Position numbers and translations under genes: made by a program
The notes under the pieces: model-generated
Told to the model about the DNA's origin: nothing
The model's input: the letters and a program-made list of their open reading frames with translations, nothing else
The model's database searches: none
In this document: piece by piece, positions 34,228 to 45,626 of the stretch
Position numbering within the stretch: the first letter of the stretch is position 1
Layout: each line of letters opens with the position of its first letter
DNA from: Rhytidiadelphus loreus
Lineage: Eukaryota > Streptophyta > Bryopsida > Hypnales > Hylocomiaceae
Direction of reading: 5' to 3'
Assembly: GCA_947034895.1 (NCBI GenBank)
Contig: OX344764.1
Coordinates: forward strand, 42,761,348-42,825,347
Length of the DNA stretch: 64,000 nt

Positions 34228-34809
34228 CCGGGGAGGACACTCCCTATGTTTTAGCAAACTACGTGCGGCGGAAAAAGTAAAACAAGTAATACACCTTAAA
34301 ATTTAATTTCTTTTTCAAAAAAAAAATTATGGATAGATTTTACTACTTTATAAGTTTATGTTTTGAATTATTGGTATTTTTTTGTGCTAATAGTAATTAG
34401 TTATAAATTTTTGAAGAAAAAAGATACACTGTAAAGCTGAAAATAACTTTCACACCTCTATATTATATAAGAAAAAAAATTTGAAAAATGAAAAAAAATT
34501 TATATAGAATAGCTTTCTATTGAAAGTTTATTTTGGTTGAATATTGATGCAATAGTCATCTTCATGTGAGCTCTATAAATATTTTAGTTGGAGAACATGC
34601 CATTTTAGTTCATTTTTCAACCCTTTCTAGACAATATATCTTATGTTATTTGGAATTGAAATTTTTGTCAATAGAAACCTTTAGTCATTGTTAAACAAAG
34701 CTCAAAATTTTAGAATGAAATTATAGTTTATTCAAGGTGAATTACATGAATTACTTTTTCCACCGCCGCACGTAGGTACCCCAAATGTAGTGAGAGTGTC
34801 CTCCCCTAG
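34228..34809 (+). mobile_element. MITE copy 1 (582 bp, Mutator-type, 9-bp TSD CCTAAACCC)
   Basis: Termini CCGGGGAGGACACTC and (reverse complement) CTAGGGGAGGACACTC. The perfect 9-bp duplication CCTAAACCC lies at 34219-34227 and 34810-34818. The body is AT-rich and non-coding. It is almost identical to the copies at 57574-58155 and 60036-60618. Confidence 0.92.
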
Positions 34810-34947
34810 CCTAAACCCTAGACCCTAGACCTTGGAAAACAATAATACAACTTCTATCTAGAATCAAATCCTTAAACCTACATAAAATACTTACACATCC
34901 TACACGAGATGTAGTGTTTTAGACCTAAAACAAAATCATGTCTTTTT

Positions 34948-35279
34948 TGTCTTGTTGAATTTGTAAACAAAATGGAGGAAGTAACATATGATTAAAGGGA
35001 ATTAGAAACAATAAGGGAGAGGTCCCAAAAAAAACACCATCTCATAAATCATGCCCAAATAAATCTAATTACACCTCCCCACTATTAGAATGTACATAAA
35101 ACTTTCATTCGGAACTTCTTGCCAAAGGAGTGTTGGAGAGCTAATGCAAAACCTAGGATTTGTTTGTCTTGTTGAATTTGTAAACAAAATGAAGGAAGTA
35201 ACATATGATTAAAGGGTATTAGAAACAATAAGGGAGAGGGGTCCCAAAAAAAAAATTAATCTTGTGAAACATGCCCATA
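34948..35279. repeat. Two direct copies of an about 110-bp block
   Basis: 34948-35055 and 35166-35279 both start GTCTTGTTGAATTTGTAAAC and end CATGCCCA, differing by a few substitutions. Spacing is 218 bp. Non-coding. Confidence 0.85.
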
Positions 35280-35830
35280 CCCGCAGTCGCCCAAAGCGCA
35301 GTCGCCCTAGAACCCCAGGTCTGATTTTGGAAGTGATCTGGGGACCCGCAGTCACCCCCTACGCGCAGTCGCCCCCTACGCGCAGTCGCCCTGATGGAAG
35401 GGGGGAGATTGCATTTTCGAAATTTTTGGTGTCTCCCACCTTGACCCGCAGTCGCCTCCTACGCGCAGTCGCCCTGATAGAGGGCGGAAAAGTATTTGGT
35501 GTCTCCCTCCCCTTTCATATGGGCGACTGCGCGTAGGGGGCGACTGCGGGTCAAGGAGTTTGCATTTTCTCCTTGACCTGTAGTCGCCCCCTATGCGCAG
35601 TCGCCCTGATGGAGGGGGGATTTTGAAATGTGTTTCCCCCTCGAGGACCCGAGGTCGCCCTGACCCGCGGTCGCCCTGATCCGAGGTCGCCCTCACCCGA
35701 GGTCGCCCTTGAAAGACGCGAGGGATCCTTGGACCGGACCCGCGGTCGCCCCACGCGCAGTCGCCCCATGCGCTGTCGCCCTAGTATCCGTGTTAGGGTT
35801 AGCGCATGCGCCCCTGGCGACCGCGGGTAT
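35278..35830. repeat. Array A4 of ACCCGC(A/G)GTCGCC units
   Basis: About 20 units. Most (35278-35500 and 35575-35795) read ACCCGCAGTCGCC or ACGCGCAGTCGCC on the plus strand, toward the gene at 36.0 kb. A pair at 35521-35556 and the border unit at 35815 are inverted. Confidence 0.9.
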
Positions 35831-35867
35831 TTCATGGGCTGTTCCAGCCTGTGGTCCATAATTTTCA

Positions 35868-35915
35868 TAACTGCGCCTTGTAGTTCACCTACCTTGTAGT
35901 GGCTGAATGTGGGCC
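35868..35915 (+). promoter_or_regulatory. Shared cargo promoter block P4
   Basis: The reverse complement contains CCCACATTCAGCCAC, GTAGGTGAA and GCGCAG: the same order as P2, P3 and P5, in the matching orientation relative to its gene. Confidence 0.6.
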
Positions 35916-36023
35916 CAATGTTGTGGAGGTCTCGTGGTTTTTTTGGTTTCCCACAAACAGCCAACAATACAGCAGACACTTCTTGTATACTTCAATGAAC
36001 CCAAAATCTTTTCCATTAGTTTA

Positions 36024-37343
36024 GGATAGTGAGAATATCAAAGCCATTTGATGTAGAGGGCCTTGAAACGGCAATTGCATTCATTGTGGCAAAGTTGTTG
36101 AATAATAAGGATGCACACACAAATAGGTGTGAAGTCACCGAAAAAGGGTACACTAAATTCACATTTAAAACAATTAGCAATTCAAATGAAAATGATTCAT
36201 TTGGTTCTTCATTGATTCTCTTTCATTTTTGGGTGTTATAGTAACGTAGGGGGGCCTCAATTGTTATGTAGCCTATTCAAATTTAATCTTCTTGCATTGC
36301 TAATGATTAGTTATTTGGCTCCTTACAGGCTTAATGGCAGGTGTTCAATTTAGCAAGTGCTCAGAGGAAGTCATAATTATTCTCGACCATGAATATTTCC
36401 GGTAAAAATTTGTTTAGTTTGCGTTTGACTTCCTTATTGTCATCCACTTGTATTGTAGACAATGTCTTTTTAATAGGTGGGAGAATCACCATGACAATGA
36501 CTATTCTATTGGAATTGATTTGTGATCTTTGAAATAGGATTAAGGACTTTTGGAAAGGCTACAAATTGTATTGCTTTGCACATTATGGCCAATGCAATGA
36601 GTCCAAAGGCCATTTCCAAGCCAGCAAAATGGGTGAGTAAAATATTGCCCTTCATTTTGTATAGGTGATTTGAATCCTTGAATAATGAAATGAACATGTA
36701 TTAATGAACATTTCTAGTTGGATAGTTAGTGGTGGACATTTCATCTCACTATTAGTGCTTATTTGCTATAGGACAAGTGATGTGTTTGATACAAAACACA
36801 CGCGATATTGTTTGGGGAGCCAAATTTGATGAGGCCATTAGGGAGGGGTGGGCCATGATGGAAGAATATGTGTGGGTTCGGCAAGGAAAAGATTGCACAA
36901 ACCTCAGGTTCGGTTGTTCTAGTATAGAACTTGTATTATAAGATTATATGCTAAAAATACCCATATGTAGTTGTTATGTTTTAATATTCATTGATATGGG
37001 GGCCGGGAGATGCAGGGCTTTATTAGAAGAATTTGAGGATGTCGAGAAACTTTCCGAGTCTGAGAATGGATGCTTGTTGTTACAACTCATTAAGGTTAGT
37101 GCAATACCACAACACGAGTTAATATACTTGCTAGGTTGGTATTGTTTGTACCCCATTCTGTGAATATCATATGTACTAATGACAATTCCACCTTAGGATG
37201 ATGAGCACGGGACGGAACGCGCATTTACACAATCTCTGAGTGTTCAAATCAACACCACGGATATCTTTGAGCAGACCAATAATAGGTTAAATCAAGCTCG
37301 CGCAAACTTGGACAACCTTGTGCCACGGGCAAATCGTTCGTGA
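36024..37343 (+). CDS. Spliced cargo gene of unknown function
   Basis: Exons inferred from GT-AG borders and phase agreement: about 36024-36196 (weak 3' border), 36329-36401, 36538-36632, 36772-36907, 37016-37094 and 37197-37343 (TGA). The joins from 36329 onward are all in phase. The product includes AGVQFSKCSEEVIIILDHEY, WKGYKLYCFAHYGQCNE, WGAKFDEAIREGWAMMEEYV and an acidic LLEEFEDVEKLSESENG segment, ending in a Gln/Asn-rich, probably coiled-coil tail. No family recognised. The start codon is not certain: no good ATG opens the first exon, so an upstream exon is likely. It lies behind array A4 and block P4 like the other cargo genes. It is the only cargo unit that clearly has introns. Confidence 0.55.
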
Positions 37344-38605
37344 CTAGAGACATTATTGTGGTGCATCAAACGGCAGCCTTGTACCATGGCATAAGACCCT
37401 ATTTTGATTTTTGAGTTGGGATCATAAAAAGAAATAAGTTATTTATGAAGATAATAGTACTAAAGTCATGCTAGACATGTGAAATAGCAATGTGCTTGAC
37501 AAAGAACTTCATTTTACATTTCTATACTATGATTTTGCTAAACAATGCATGGATTGTTTATCTCAGATGGATGATCATATTTTGCTAAACAGTCCATGGT
37601 ATATGAATGTTTAATTGGTTAGTGCCCAATACTTTAATGGTTTACATATGTGACCCCTCCCAAAAAATATATACCCATAAATGTGACCCCCCCAATAAAA
37701 TATATACCCATAAATGTTGTGGCTTGTTATTCTTGGTTCACAAGTTTGAAATCCCTAAATATTGAAAATGTACAAATGTATGCCCTTGATTTAATCCCTT
37801 TGTTTGTAAATATGATGGCTACACTTTTAATTAATATGAAACAAGTTTTATTGTTTGGATACCTATGAATGTACAGATAAATAAAATTTGAACAAAACCA
37901 TGAAATTAGCTGGGAAATAGCTATGACAATTAATTGTGACAATTAGTTCCCAACTACACCTTCACGGTGCTTGATGAAGCACATGATGAAAGTTATATGG
38001 GAGCTCATGCTGTCACACCCAATCCTTATGAGATATTTGAACAACCATCTTACTACACCTATCCTATGCATTGTATAATTGATTATATTGAGTTTTGTTC
38101 TCTCACGCAATTTATAATGTGTCAATCACACTTGACCATAAATGAATAAAAGGTATTTATTCCTCAATTCCCAAACCCCTTCTTTTGGAGCTCTCCGAAA
38201 GTGGTCTACATTGATCAAGAATCCCACATTCTTCATAGTTGGATCTTGTTTTACAATGGATTCACCATACAAATTCAAACTAAACATAATAGAGATTGCA
38301 TTGGAAAATAAAACGCAACCATGTGAATCATGGATGGTAAATTTCTTATGTTTGATTATTTTCTTATTGAAATTGCAGAAGTGATGTTAGGGTGGGAATC
38401 CTCTTTTTGTATGTCAAATCTAATAAGTTGCAACAATAATTAATAAAATGGCTAAAGATGCATAACCCAAATTTTTAAATAAAAGATGAAAAGGTGCAAT
38501 ACATTTTTATGAAGTGCATTGGTAACTAAAATTTATGTCCACAATTTTGTGTAAAAGAACTTCAAAGTGAAAGTCTTAGAGGTTCAGAAATTCAAAATCC
38601 CGCCC
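37344..38605. other. AT-rich spacer
   Basis: No supportable gene. A twofold repeat of GTGACCCCYCCAAAAAATATATACCCATAAAT-type sequence lies at 37648-37716. Short ORFs on both strands lack recognisable features. Confidence 0.55.
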
Positions 38606-38960
38606 TGTACCTACAGTTGCCCACCCGCGGTCGCCCCACCCGCGGTCGCCCCACCCGCGGTCGCCCCACCCGCGGTCGCCCTACCCGCGGTCGCCCCACT
38701 GTAGGGGTCCAGAAATTACTCTGTGGTGCCCCACACGCGGTCGCCCATCCCCAGTAGCCCCAGACCCGCAGTCGCCCTACCCGCAGTCGCCCTACCCGCA
38801 GTCGCGCAGGACCCCAGTACTTCTATAGCCATCGACCCGCGGTCGCCCATCCCCAGTAGCCCCAGACCCACAGTCGCCCTACCCGCAGTCGCCCTACCCG
38901 CGGTCGCTCTCAGACCTGCACGCGCCCCTTCCCGCACTCGCCCCAGGGCGATTGCGGATT
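38606..38960 (+). repeat. Array A5 of ACCCGC(A/G)GTCGCC units
   Basis: Starts with an exact 15-bp tandem (ACCCGCGGTCGCCCC, about 5-6 copies, 38624-38700), then looser units to 38935, all pointing toward cargo gene 3. A single inverted unit (GGCGATTGCGGATT) closes the gene-side border. Confidence 0.92.
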
Positions 38961-39003
38961 AATTAGCTGTCTCCCCACCCGACTTCGCCACTTTCCCTTT
39001 TTG

Positions 39004-39185
39004 CTGCGTACTACCTTTCACCTACTTTACAGTGGCTGATTGCGTGCCCGGGAGCTTGGGTTTTGAGTTTCACTTACATGCGGCTCATGTTCTTGATTTT
39101 ACTCCATCACTCACTAATCGCTAGATAATACTTTGCGGTTTAGGGTTAAGTTTAGCTAAATAATACTTTGCGGTTTAGGGTTAAG
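39004..39185 (+). promoter_or_regulatory. Shared cargo promoter block P5 and duplicated telo-box segment
   Basis: The reverse complement of 39004-39052 contains GCACGCAATCAGCCAC, GTAGGTGAAAG and TACGCAG. At 39126-39186 an ACTTTGCGGTTTAGGGTTAAG word occurs twice; the same GCGGTTTAGGGTT word occurs at 29480 before cargo gene 2. Confidence 0.65.
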
Positions 39186-39222
39186 TTTAGATTCCTTGCC
39201 CCAAATCTCAAGAGCATCTCCA

Positions 39223-40731
39223 ATGGCGGACCACAAGAAGAAGACCAAGGCAAAAGGAGCCATGCACCTTAGGCAACGACGCATCCTTTTGGACCCAGCG
39301 TGTGTGGCCTACCGAGGTTGGGATTGAATTACGGGCCACTGGACCGCTAAGACTTGTAAGTCCTTCGTGGGGTGGTGCCACATCGACAAGTTATTCCCCT
39401 ATCATCGGCACTACACGAATCGGCGCAACAATACGGCCAATTTGCATCCATGCCGTAATGATGCATTTGTGCAATGTTGTATCGAAATTTATCGATACTT
39501 GTATGGCACATATTCAGTGCCCAGGAGCGAAGTCCCGTATTTCATATGTGCAATGGTGTATGCGGAACTCATTTTGTTTCGAAGCGTGGATTGGAGTTCA
39601 ATCAAGGGAGTGAAGCATGCTCGCCTTCCACCGACAAAAGACATTCCAAGGGCGGCTCTATCTGCCAATCTACGTGAAGGGCTAGGCCAGAAGAAAAACT
39701 TGAAGGAGGGAGTGCCCGATGAGCAGTTTCATTGGACGTCATCTGATTCATCTTCGGGAGAGGAAGACAACCTTGGTGAAGACCCTCCAATGCAGCCCCA
39801 AAACATGGCGATGGTGGCTTCTACTTCACAAAATTTACCTCCCCCGAGAATGGAAGAAGAGGGTGAACCAGCTAGGCAACCACAAAATCTTGATATTTTG
39901 CCTCTTGCTATGGTGAATCCGATTACAGTCCCTCGCACTGAAGAAGACGAAGTTTTGCAGTATGTGCTTGCATGCATGCAAGAAGCAGAAGATGATGTTT
40001 TTTGGACAGAGATGGAAACAGAAGAAGATGTGAAGCCTTCTTTGTTCCAATTGGATTGTGTTGATGACATGTACCGAAGTGAGGAATTTGTTGAAGATGG
40101 AACTGTCCCTGACACAGTAATGTTGGACACCAAAGTTGTTTACAAAGCTCAACTCAAGAAGCTTCTAAATGAGTTGGATGAAAAGCATCTAGAATGTGAG
40201 AAGCTTCGCAATCAAGAAACGCAAACTTTGAGTGGAGATATTGTGAATAGCTTATGTGCTGAACTTGAAAGTCGGCAAGTTCTTTTGTCAACGCAAATAA
40301 CAAAGATTTTAGACTTGGAAGCATTTTACCTTAGATTCTCTTCTCGGCATGCTGGAGGATCTAGTTCTTCTAGCAATGAGTTTGCAAAAGAACGGCTTGC
40401 CAAAATTATGGAAGCATGCAAGCTGGAGGAAGATCAGATAGACTTGGAGAAGCGAGGGGTGGAAGAAGCACGATCAAGATTAAATTCCTTGAAAGCATTA
40501 AAGGACAAAGCCCCCCTTGACCGTGTTGCAGAAATGTGTGGTTGGAAAGACGTGGCTACTAAACAAGCATTGTCTCTTACGGAAGTAGTTGACTTGAAAA
40601 AGAAGCTTGGGGTTTCTTTGTCATTGGATCCAAAATTGGAAGAACATCGGGATGCACTGAAGGCGCTTTTGAAGTTCCAAAAATCATACAAGCAATTTTG
40701 GTTGGAAAAGAAGTTGGGGAAGGATGACTGA
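39223..40731 (+). pseudogene. Cargo protein 3: WCHI/LFP domain plus coiled coils, one nonsense codon
   Basis: Start MADHKKKTKAKG at 39223; in-frame TGA at 39325-39327; the frame then stays open to 40731. The shared N-terminal domain is clear: VGWCHIDKLFPYHRHYTNRR (WCHI at residues 51-54), NTANLHPC, AFVQCCIEIYRYLY and SVDWSSIKG. Acidic linker, then coiled-coil-like C-terminal half (LDEKHLECEKLRNQETQTL and later heptads), as in cargo gene 2. If the TGA is not read through, an internal start downstream would lose the N-terminal basic tail but keep the domain only partly. It lies behind array A5 and block P5, next to the transposase gene in the same orientation. Function unknown. Confidence 0.7.
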
Positions 40732-41308
40732 TACCTTAGGAATTTGCAGTTGGAAGGTAGGAAAGTCTTGTATGAGATGGAACGTGAGGCTCATGACGCA
40801 AAGAAAAGGCCAAAATGGATGTTGAATGATTTTCATTTTTAGCACATTTTTGAGGACTATGTATATTCCATCTTATGTATATATAAAAGGATATTATCCA
40901 TTTTGAACATTCCAATGCAAGCACATTGAATTCTATGTAGTTCCTTGACAAGAGTACATAAATATAGATATGAATTTTTGGTTATTTATGTTTGCAATGT
41001 TGTGAATACTTGAATATTCTAGGAATTTTGGCAGGAAAATGACCTTGGGAGTTCGGACTTTCGGAATTAAAAGAGAATTAAAAAAAAAAGGAAAATTCAA
41101 AACTTGTCGGATTGGAAAAGAACTTGTTATTGAAGTTCAGAGCAATTGTCACGGCTAGGGTGAATTGACCTACTCATTGCCACTCCAGGGCAAACACTAG
41201 AATTTTTTATTTTCAAGGCTTATTTTTTTAGTGGAAATTCTGAATTCATAGTTTCAATTATAGGCCCCAAATTACCCCAGGGGATGTAAGAATTATCCAA
41301 ACAAATGG

Positions 41309-41575
41309 CAGTCGCCCGTTCCTGGACCCGCAGTCGCCCATTACTGGACCCGCAGTCGCCCATTACTAGACCCGCAGTCGCCCGTTCCTGACCCGCAGTC
41401 GCCTGTTTCTGGACCTGCAGTCGCCCATTATTGGACCCGTGGTGCCCACTTCTGGACCCGCAGTCGCCCTCTTCTGGACCCGCTGTCGCCCAATCTTGGA
41501 CCCGCAGTCGCCCATCACCTGACTGATTTCAGGTTTTTGGACCCGCATTCTCTCATGGGGCGACCGCGGGTCCAA
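41309..41575 (+). repeat. Array A6 of ACCCGC(A/G)GTCGCC units (transposase promoter)
   Basis: About 10 units GGACCCGCAGTCGCC spaced about 20-25 bp, pointing toward the transposase gene, with one inverted unit (GGCGACCGCGGGTCC) at 41558 on the gene side. Confidence 0.92.
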
Positions 41576-41582
41576 GGAGTTT

Positions 41583-41597
41583 TCTTGTATAAAGTTC
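41583..41597 (+). promoter_or_regulatory. Putative TATA box of the hAT transposase gene
   Basis: CTTGTATAAAG at about 41584-41594, just downstream of array A6 and about 230 bp before the ATG at 41823. Confidence 0.5.
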
Positions 41598-41822
41598 TAG
41601 GGGTACCCCTTGTTTTATCACCTTGGCTCCGTTGATAAAACTCTTGTCTTGGACCTTCGAAAGAGGCTTCATGCGGACGTTTAACTTCTTCGGAGGGCAA
41701 CAACCGTGTTTAGAAAGGTTTACAAGACCACTCTAAGCGGGTTGCTTTGTCATTACATCTTCCATAGTATTAGTGTGATTATTGTAGTCATTTTCTTTGA
41801 AGACCCAGTGTTGATCTACTAC

Positions 41823-44800
41823 ATGGCTGGACAAGGTGTTGGGAGGGGGGGGACCATGAATGATACGCGGAGGTCCACAAAGGATTGGGACCCTTGGCTA
41901 GTACCGTGTACCCCAATTGATAATTCCCCCCATGCTCGAAAATGCGTGTTTTGTGGGTGGAGCAAAGCATTTGTACGAAAGAGAGCATTGATTCACTTTG
42001 GCTATGGCGGCTCGACTACATCGGAGCGTTGTAAGGAGATTCCTAGAATTGTACGAGAAAAGTTTCGGACTAACGAGGGGCAAGTTCCAAGGTCCATGAG
42101 TTACAAAGAGATGTATGATGCACCGGCTAGATATGATGCACCAGTTAATGTTGCAGAGTCTATTGTCGCACTTGCGTTGGATGTCGAAGAAGAAGGGTCT
42201 CTCAATCCCTTTGAATCAAATGCAAGACCAAATCCTACGCCTGATTCAATAGATTCTACTGGAACAACGCTTGAGAGAAGGAGGAACATGCCATCTGTTT
42301 CTCGGCAAAGAAGCATGGATGAATCATTACAGACAGGCCGCAGACAAGAGTTGGATAGGTTGTGGGCTTCTTTCTTTTACGAGGCGAACATTTCATTTAA
42401 TGTTGTGCGCCACCTGGCCTTCGTGAATGCTGTTAAACAAACTGCAGCAGCTGGATTCGTATACCAACCGCCACCGTATAATGCGATTCACACGAAAATG
42501 ATAGATGTTAAGAAGGCATCGGTTGAAGCCATGGTCTCGGAGTGGACGAGGGTTTCAATAAGTCAGTATGGAGCGACAATTTGTTCAGATGGTTGGTCCG
42601 ATACTAATTCGCGGCCATTACTAAATATGATGTTGGTGTGTCCCGCCGGGGATGTCTTTTTGGGATCAGTGGATAGTACTGGGGAAAAGAAGGATATATC
42701 TTACACAACTGAGACGATGGCACGATACATTGAGGAAGTTGGGCCTACCAACGTTGTGCAATTGTGTACGGACAATGCTGCAGTCATGACGGGGGCGATG
42801 GCAAGGTTGGAAGAAAGGTACCCTCACATTTATAGGCAGGGTTGTGCGGCACACATTTTGGACTTACTCTTAGAAGATTGGGGAAAGGATTAGAGAGTAA
42901 AGGAGTTGGTAAAAAAGGCTTCATCAATTGTGAAGTTCATCAAGAAATACCAACATACTTTGGCGTTGTTTCGGAGATTTTCACCAAACAAAGTGTTGAG
43001 ACTTCCAAGCAAAACACGTTTTGCCACAAATTTCTTGATGATTGATCGTTTGGTAGACTGCAAGCAAGCAGTGCACAACATGACACTGGATGAGACATAC
43101 ATGACGTTCGAGTTGAGTTTGCAAAACCGCAGAAATGGACATTTCATTATGGGCAAGGCCAAACTTGCAAGGCAAGATATCCGTTCAGAAGAGTTCTGGG
43201 TTCAGTGCGACAATTTCCTCCATATGGTAGAGCCCGTGCTGCTTTGTCTTCGTCATTTTGATGGAAAAGTCCCGGCAATGCCGAAAGCTTTAGTAATGAT
43301 GACAGCCTTGAAGGAGCACATTTATTCTCTCAAGAATGCTCCATTTTTCCTTGATCCAGTGGTGGCAACACGATATGAGAAACAATTTGATGCTCGCTGG
43401 AAGTTGATGATTACTGACCTACACTATGCGGGGGCACTACTAAATCCATACTTGAGTGACGTGGAGGCTATTCATAACAATGGCTACGCGAAGGGAGCTT
43501 TGAATCGAGTCATACGAAAACTGAGCGTACCATTGAACGTGTCAGTGGTGGAAGCAATGCAGGAGCTAACTCAATTTGAAGAGAAAACAGGTGCATTCGA
43601 TCCTTTACATGAGGCTCCCGATATCATTGAATGTCAATTATTGCCTCATCAATGGTGGAATCGTGTGGAGGGCAATGCTCTTCCAAAAATTGCAAAGCGA
43701 ATTCTCGGTTTGACGTGCTCTGCATCTTCGTGTAAAAGGAATTGGAGCATGTATTCCTTTGTGCACAATAAAGTGCGAAACCGCTTGGCCACGACAAAGG
43801 CAGAGACATTGGTGTATATCTACGCGAACAACAAACTTGAACGTCAAAAACGTGGACACAACCCAGCCATTTTTTACGACCAGATGCTTGCAGATGGAGA
43901 CGATGAGGACGAGCGTGATGGGCCTTTGTCTTCAGGGGAAGAAGACGACATTGTTCCTGATTTTATGAGAGAACGCGAGAACCGCAGGGATGAAGAGGAT
44001 CGGTTGCGCAACAATCCTTGGAATGCAATGGTTAGGCCGCCACATAGTCCTCCACGACCAATATATGGGAATACATTTGATTTTAGTGACGATGGGTATG
44101 TTTCTCCGGGAAATTCACCTGTACGCAGTCCACCGCAGAACGTCGTGCACAATATGGATGCAATTTCGCCGACACATGCATCACTGAGGAGGGAAAGCAC
44201 CCCCGACAACAACGACGAAGGTGTACCTATTCCCATGGCACCCGTAGAGGAAGAAGCTAGATCTCCAATATCAACTAGTTCGCCTCCAAATATGGCCCGC
44301 AATTTAAGAAGCAATGCACAAGTTCCAATGAGAAGTGAACATGAAGAAGAGGCCATCGAAGTCAATGAAGTTGTACACGAGGGAATACCAAATCCCGTTG
44401 TATTGAACGCATCTACCTTCGGAACAACTGTTACTACAGATGATGATGATGATGTGCCATTGGCATATGTTATGAATCGAAGTCGGAATGTGCCGTTGAA
44501 TCCAGAGACGACTACAAATGTGGCAACAGTGAGGAGGTCTATCCCAACCCTTCCAACAAGGCCACCGGTGCGTGGAGGTGCTCTACGGACGATTGATGAA
44601 GAAGTTCACGGCTCAGCTCCACAACCCACTCAACCTTCATCCGTGTCTGGCCCTGGCGAATCATCATTAGGAATCCAGGGGCGCAACAGTAGAGGCCAGA
44701 AAAGGCGTATTAGGAGGGTTGACGAGAGGGGACCTCGAAACCCTAAACGACCCACTCAAATTGTCCAACGGTGTACCATTGGAGCGGGATGTTCCACCCA

Positions 44801-45098
44801 GAATGTTGGACAATCAAGTAGAGGAGGGCGACACCCTGCATCCAACATGGATGGAACTACGGATGCGTTGAGGCTCACGAAACGACTTGTGCAAACTGAA
44901 GGGTTCAGTGGTGTAGATACAGAAGTTCGAAATCTGAACTCAGAGGTAGAGCGTGAGGTACAAATCGAAGTAGTAACAAGGGAAAATGATGAAATCGAAA
45001 GCTCGGGCGACAACAGGAGCAACGAAGAGTCTTACGAAGATACAGACCCTAATGCTGATGAGGTGCCGAGCGATTCCACATTCACGCCTGGTGACTAG
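41823..45098 (+). pseudogene. hAT transposase of the giant element, interrupted by one TAG
   Basis: A single long frame from ATG 41823 (MAGQGVGRGG) to 45098, broken only by TAG at 42891-42893. Order: BED-like zinc finger (CVFC, then His and Cys in IHFGYGGSTTSERC), DUF659-type core with the acidic residues in CSDGWSDTNSRP and LCTDNAAV, CAAHILDLLLEDWGK, then after the stop VKKASSIVKFIKK, RFATNFLMIDRLV, and the hAT C-terminal dimerisation block CSASSCKRNWSMYSFVHNKV. About 400 further residues are acidic and disordered. The second hAT (61817 onward) has Trp at the stop position (LEDWGKQDW), so TGG to TAG is the likely lesion. Needed for excision and insertion of the element; this copy probably depends on another source of transposase. 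Confidence 0.9.
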
Positions 45099-45117
45099 AG
45101 TACTAGAGAAGTAGACA

Positions 45118-45162
45118 ATAATTATAGTTATAGTTATAGTTATAATTATAGTTATAAGGTTT
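45118..45162. repeat. TTATAG microsatellite
   Basis: Six or seven near-perfect copies of TTATAG/AATTATAG just after the transposase stop codon. The rest of 45165-45625 is non-coding 3' sequence. Confidence 0.85.
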
Positions 45163-45626
45163 TAGCTTATATGTTAGGTAGCAAATCTTTGTAGTTCAAG
45201 CTTTGAGCCTTCATCCTGATGTGTAAGGATTTTGTAATGCTTCATCAAGCATATGAGCATATTAGAGTGAGGGACAAATTACCGGTTTTAAAATATATGT
45301 TGAGTTCTAATTGGTAGGCAGTTAGGTGATGACTGCAACGTGGTTATAAAAGTGCAATGCAAGTATGGCTACATTTGAAGTCCGCCTCAAAGCAATATCG
45401 ATGACTAATTAATATCATCGTTGTTGACATTATTATTGTGGCCTTATACTGGGTGAATTTTTGGGATTAGAGAAGTTTGTCCAATTTACATTTCATGGGC
45501 TCTATTATTTGCACTTGTAAATTGTAAACCCCAATATAACGTAGCACCTAATTCTGCGCTTATAAAACACCTATGTGACGTGTTACTTCAAAGACTGAAT
45601 ATGCCAAACTGAAATCCTAAACTGAA

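Noticed and set aside
42891..42893. Programmed readthrough of the TAG in the hAT transposase
   Set aside because: The next codon is AGA, not the CAA-type context of known leaky UAG stops, and other genes in the nest also carry stops. Mutation is simpler.
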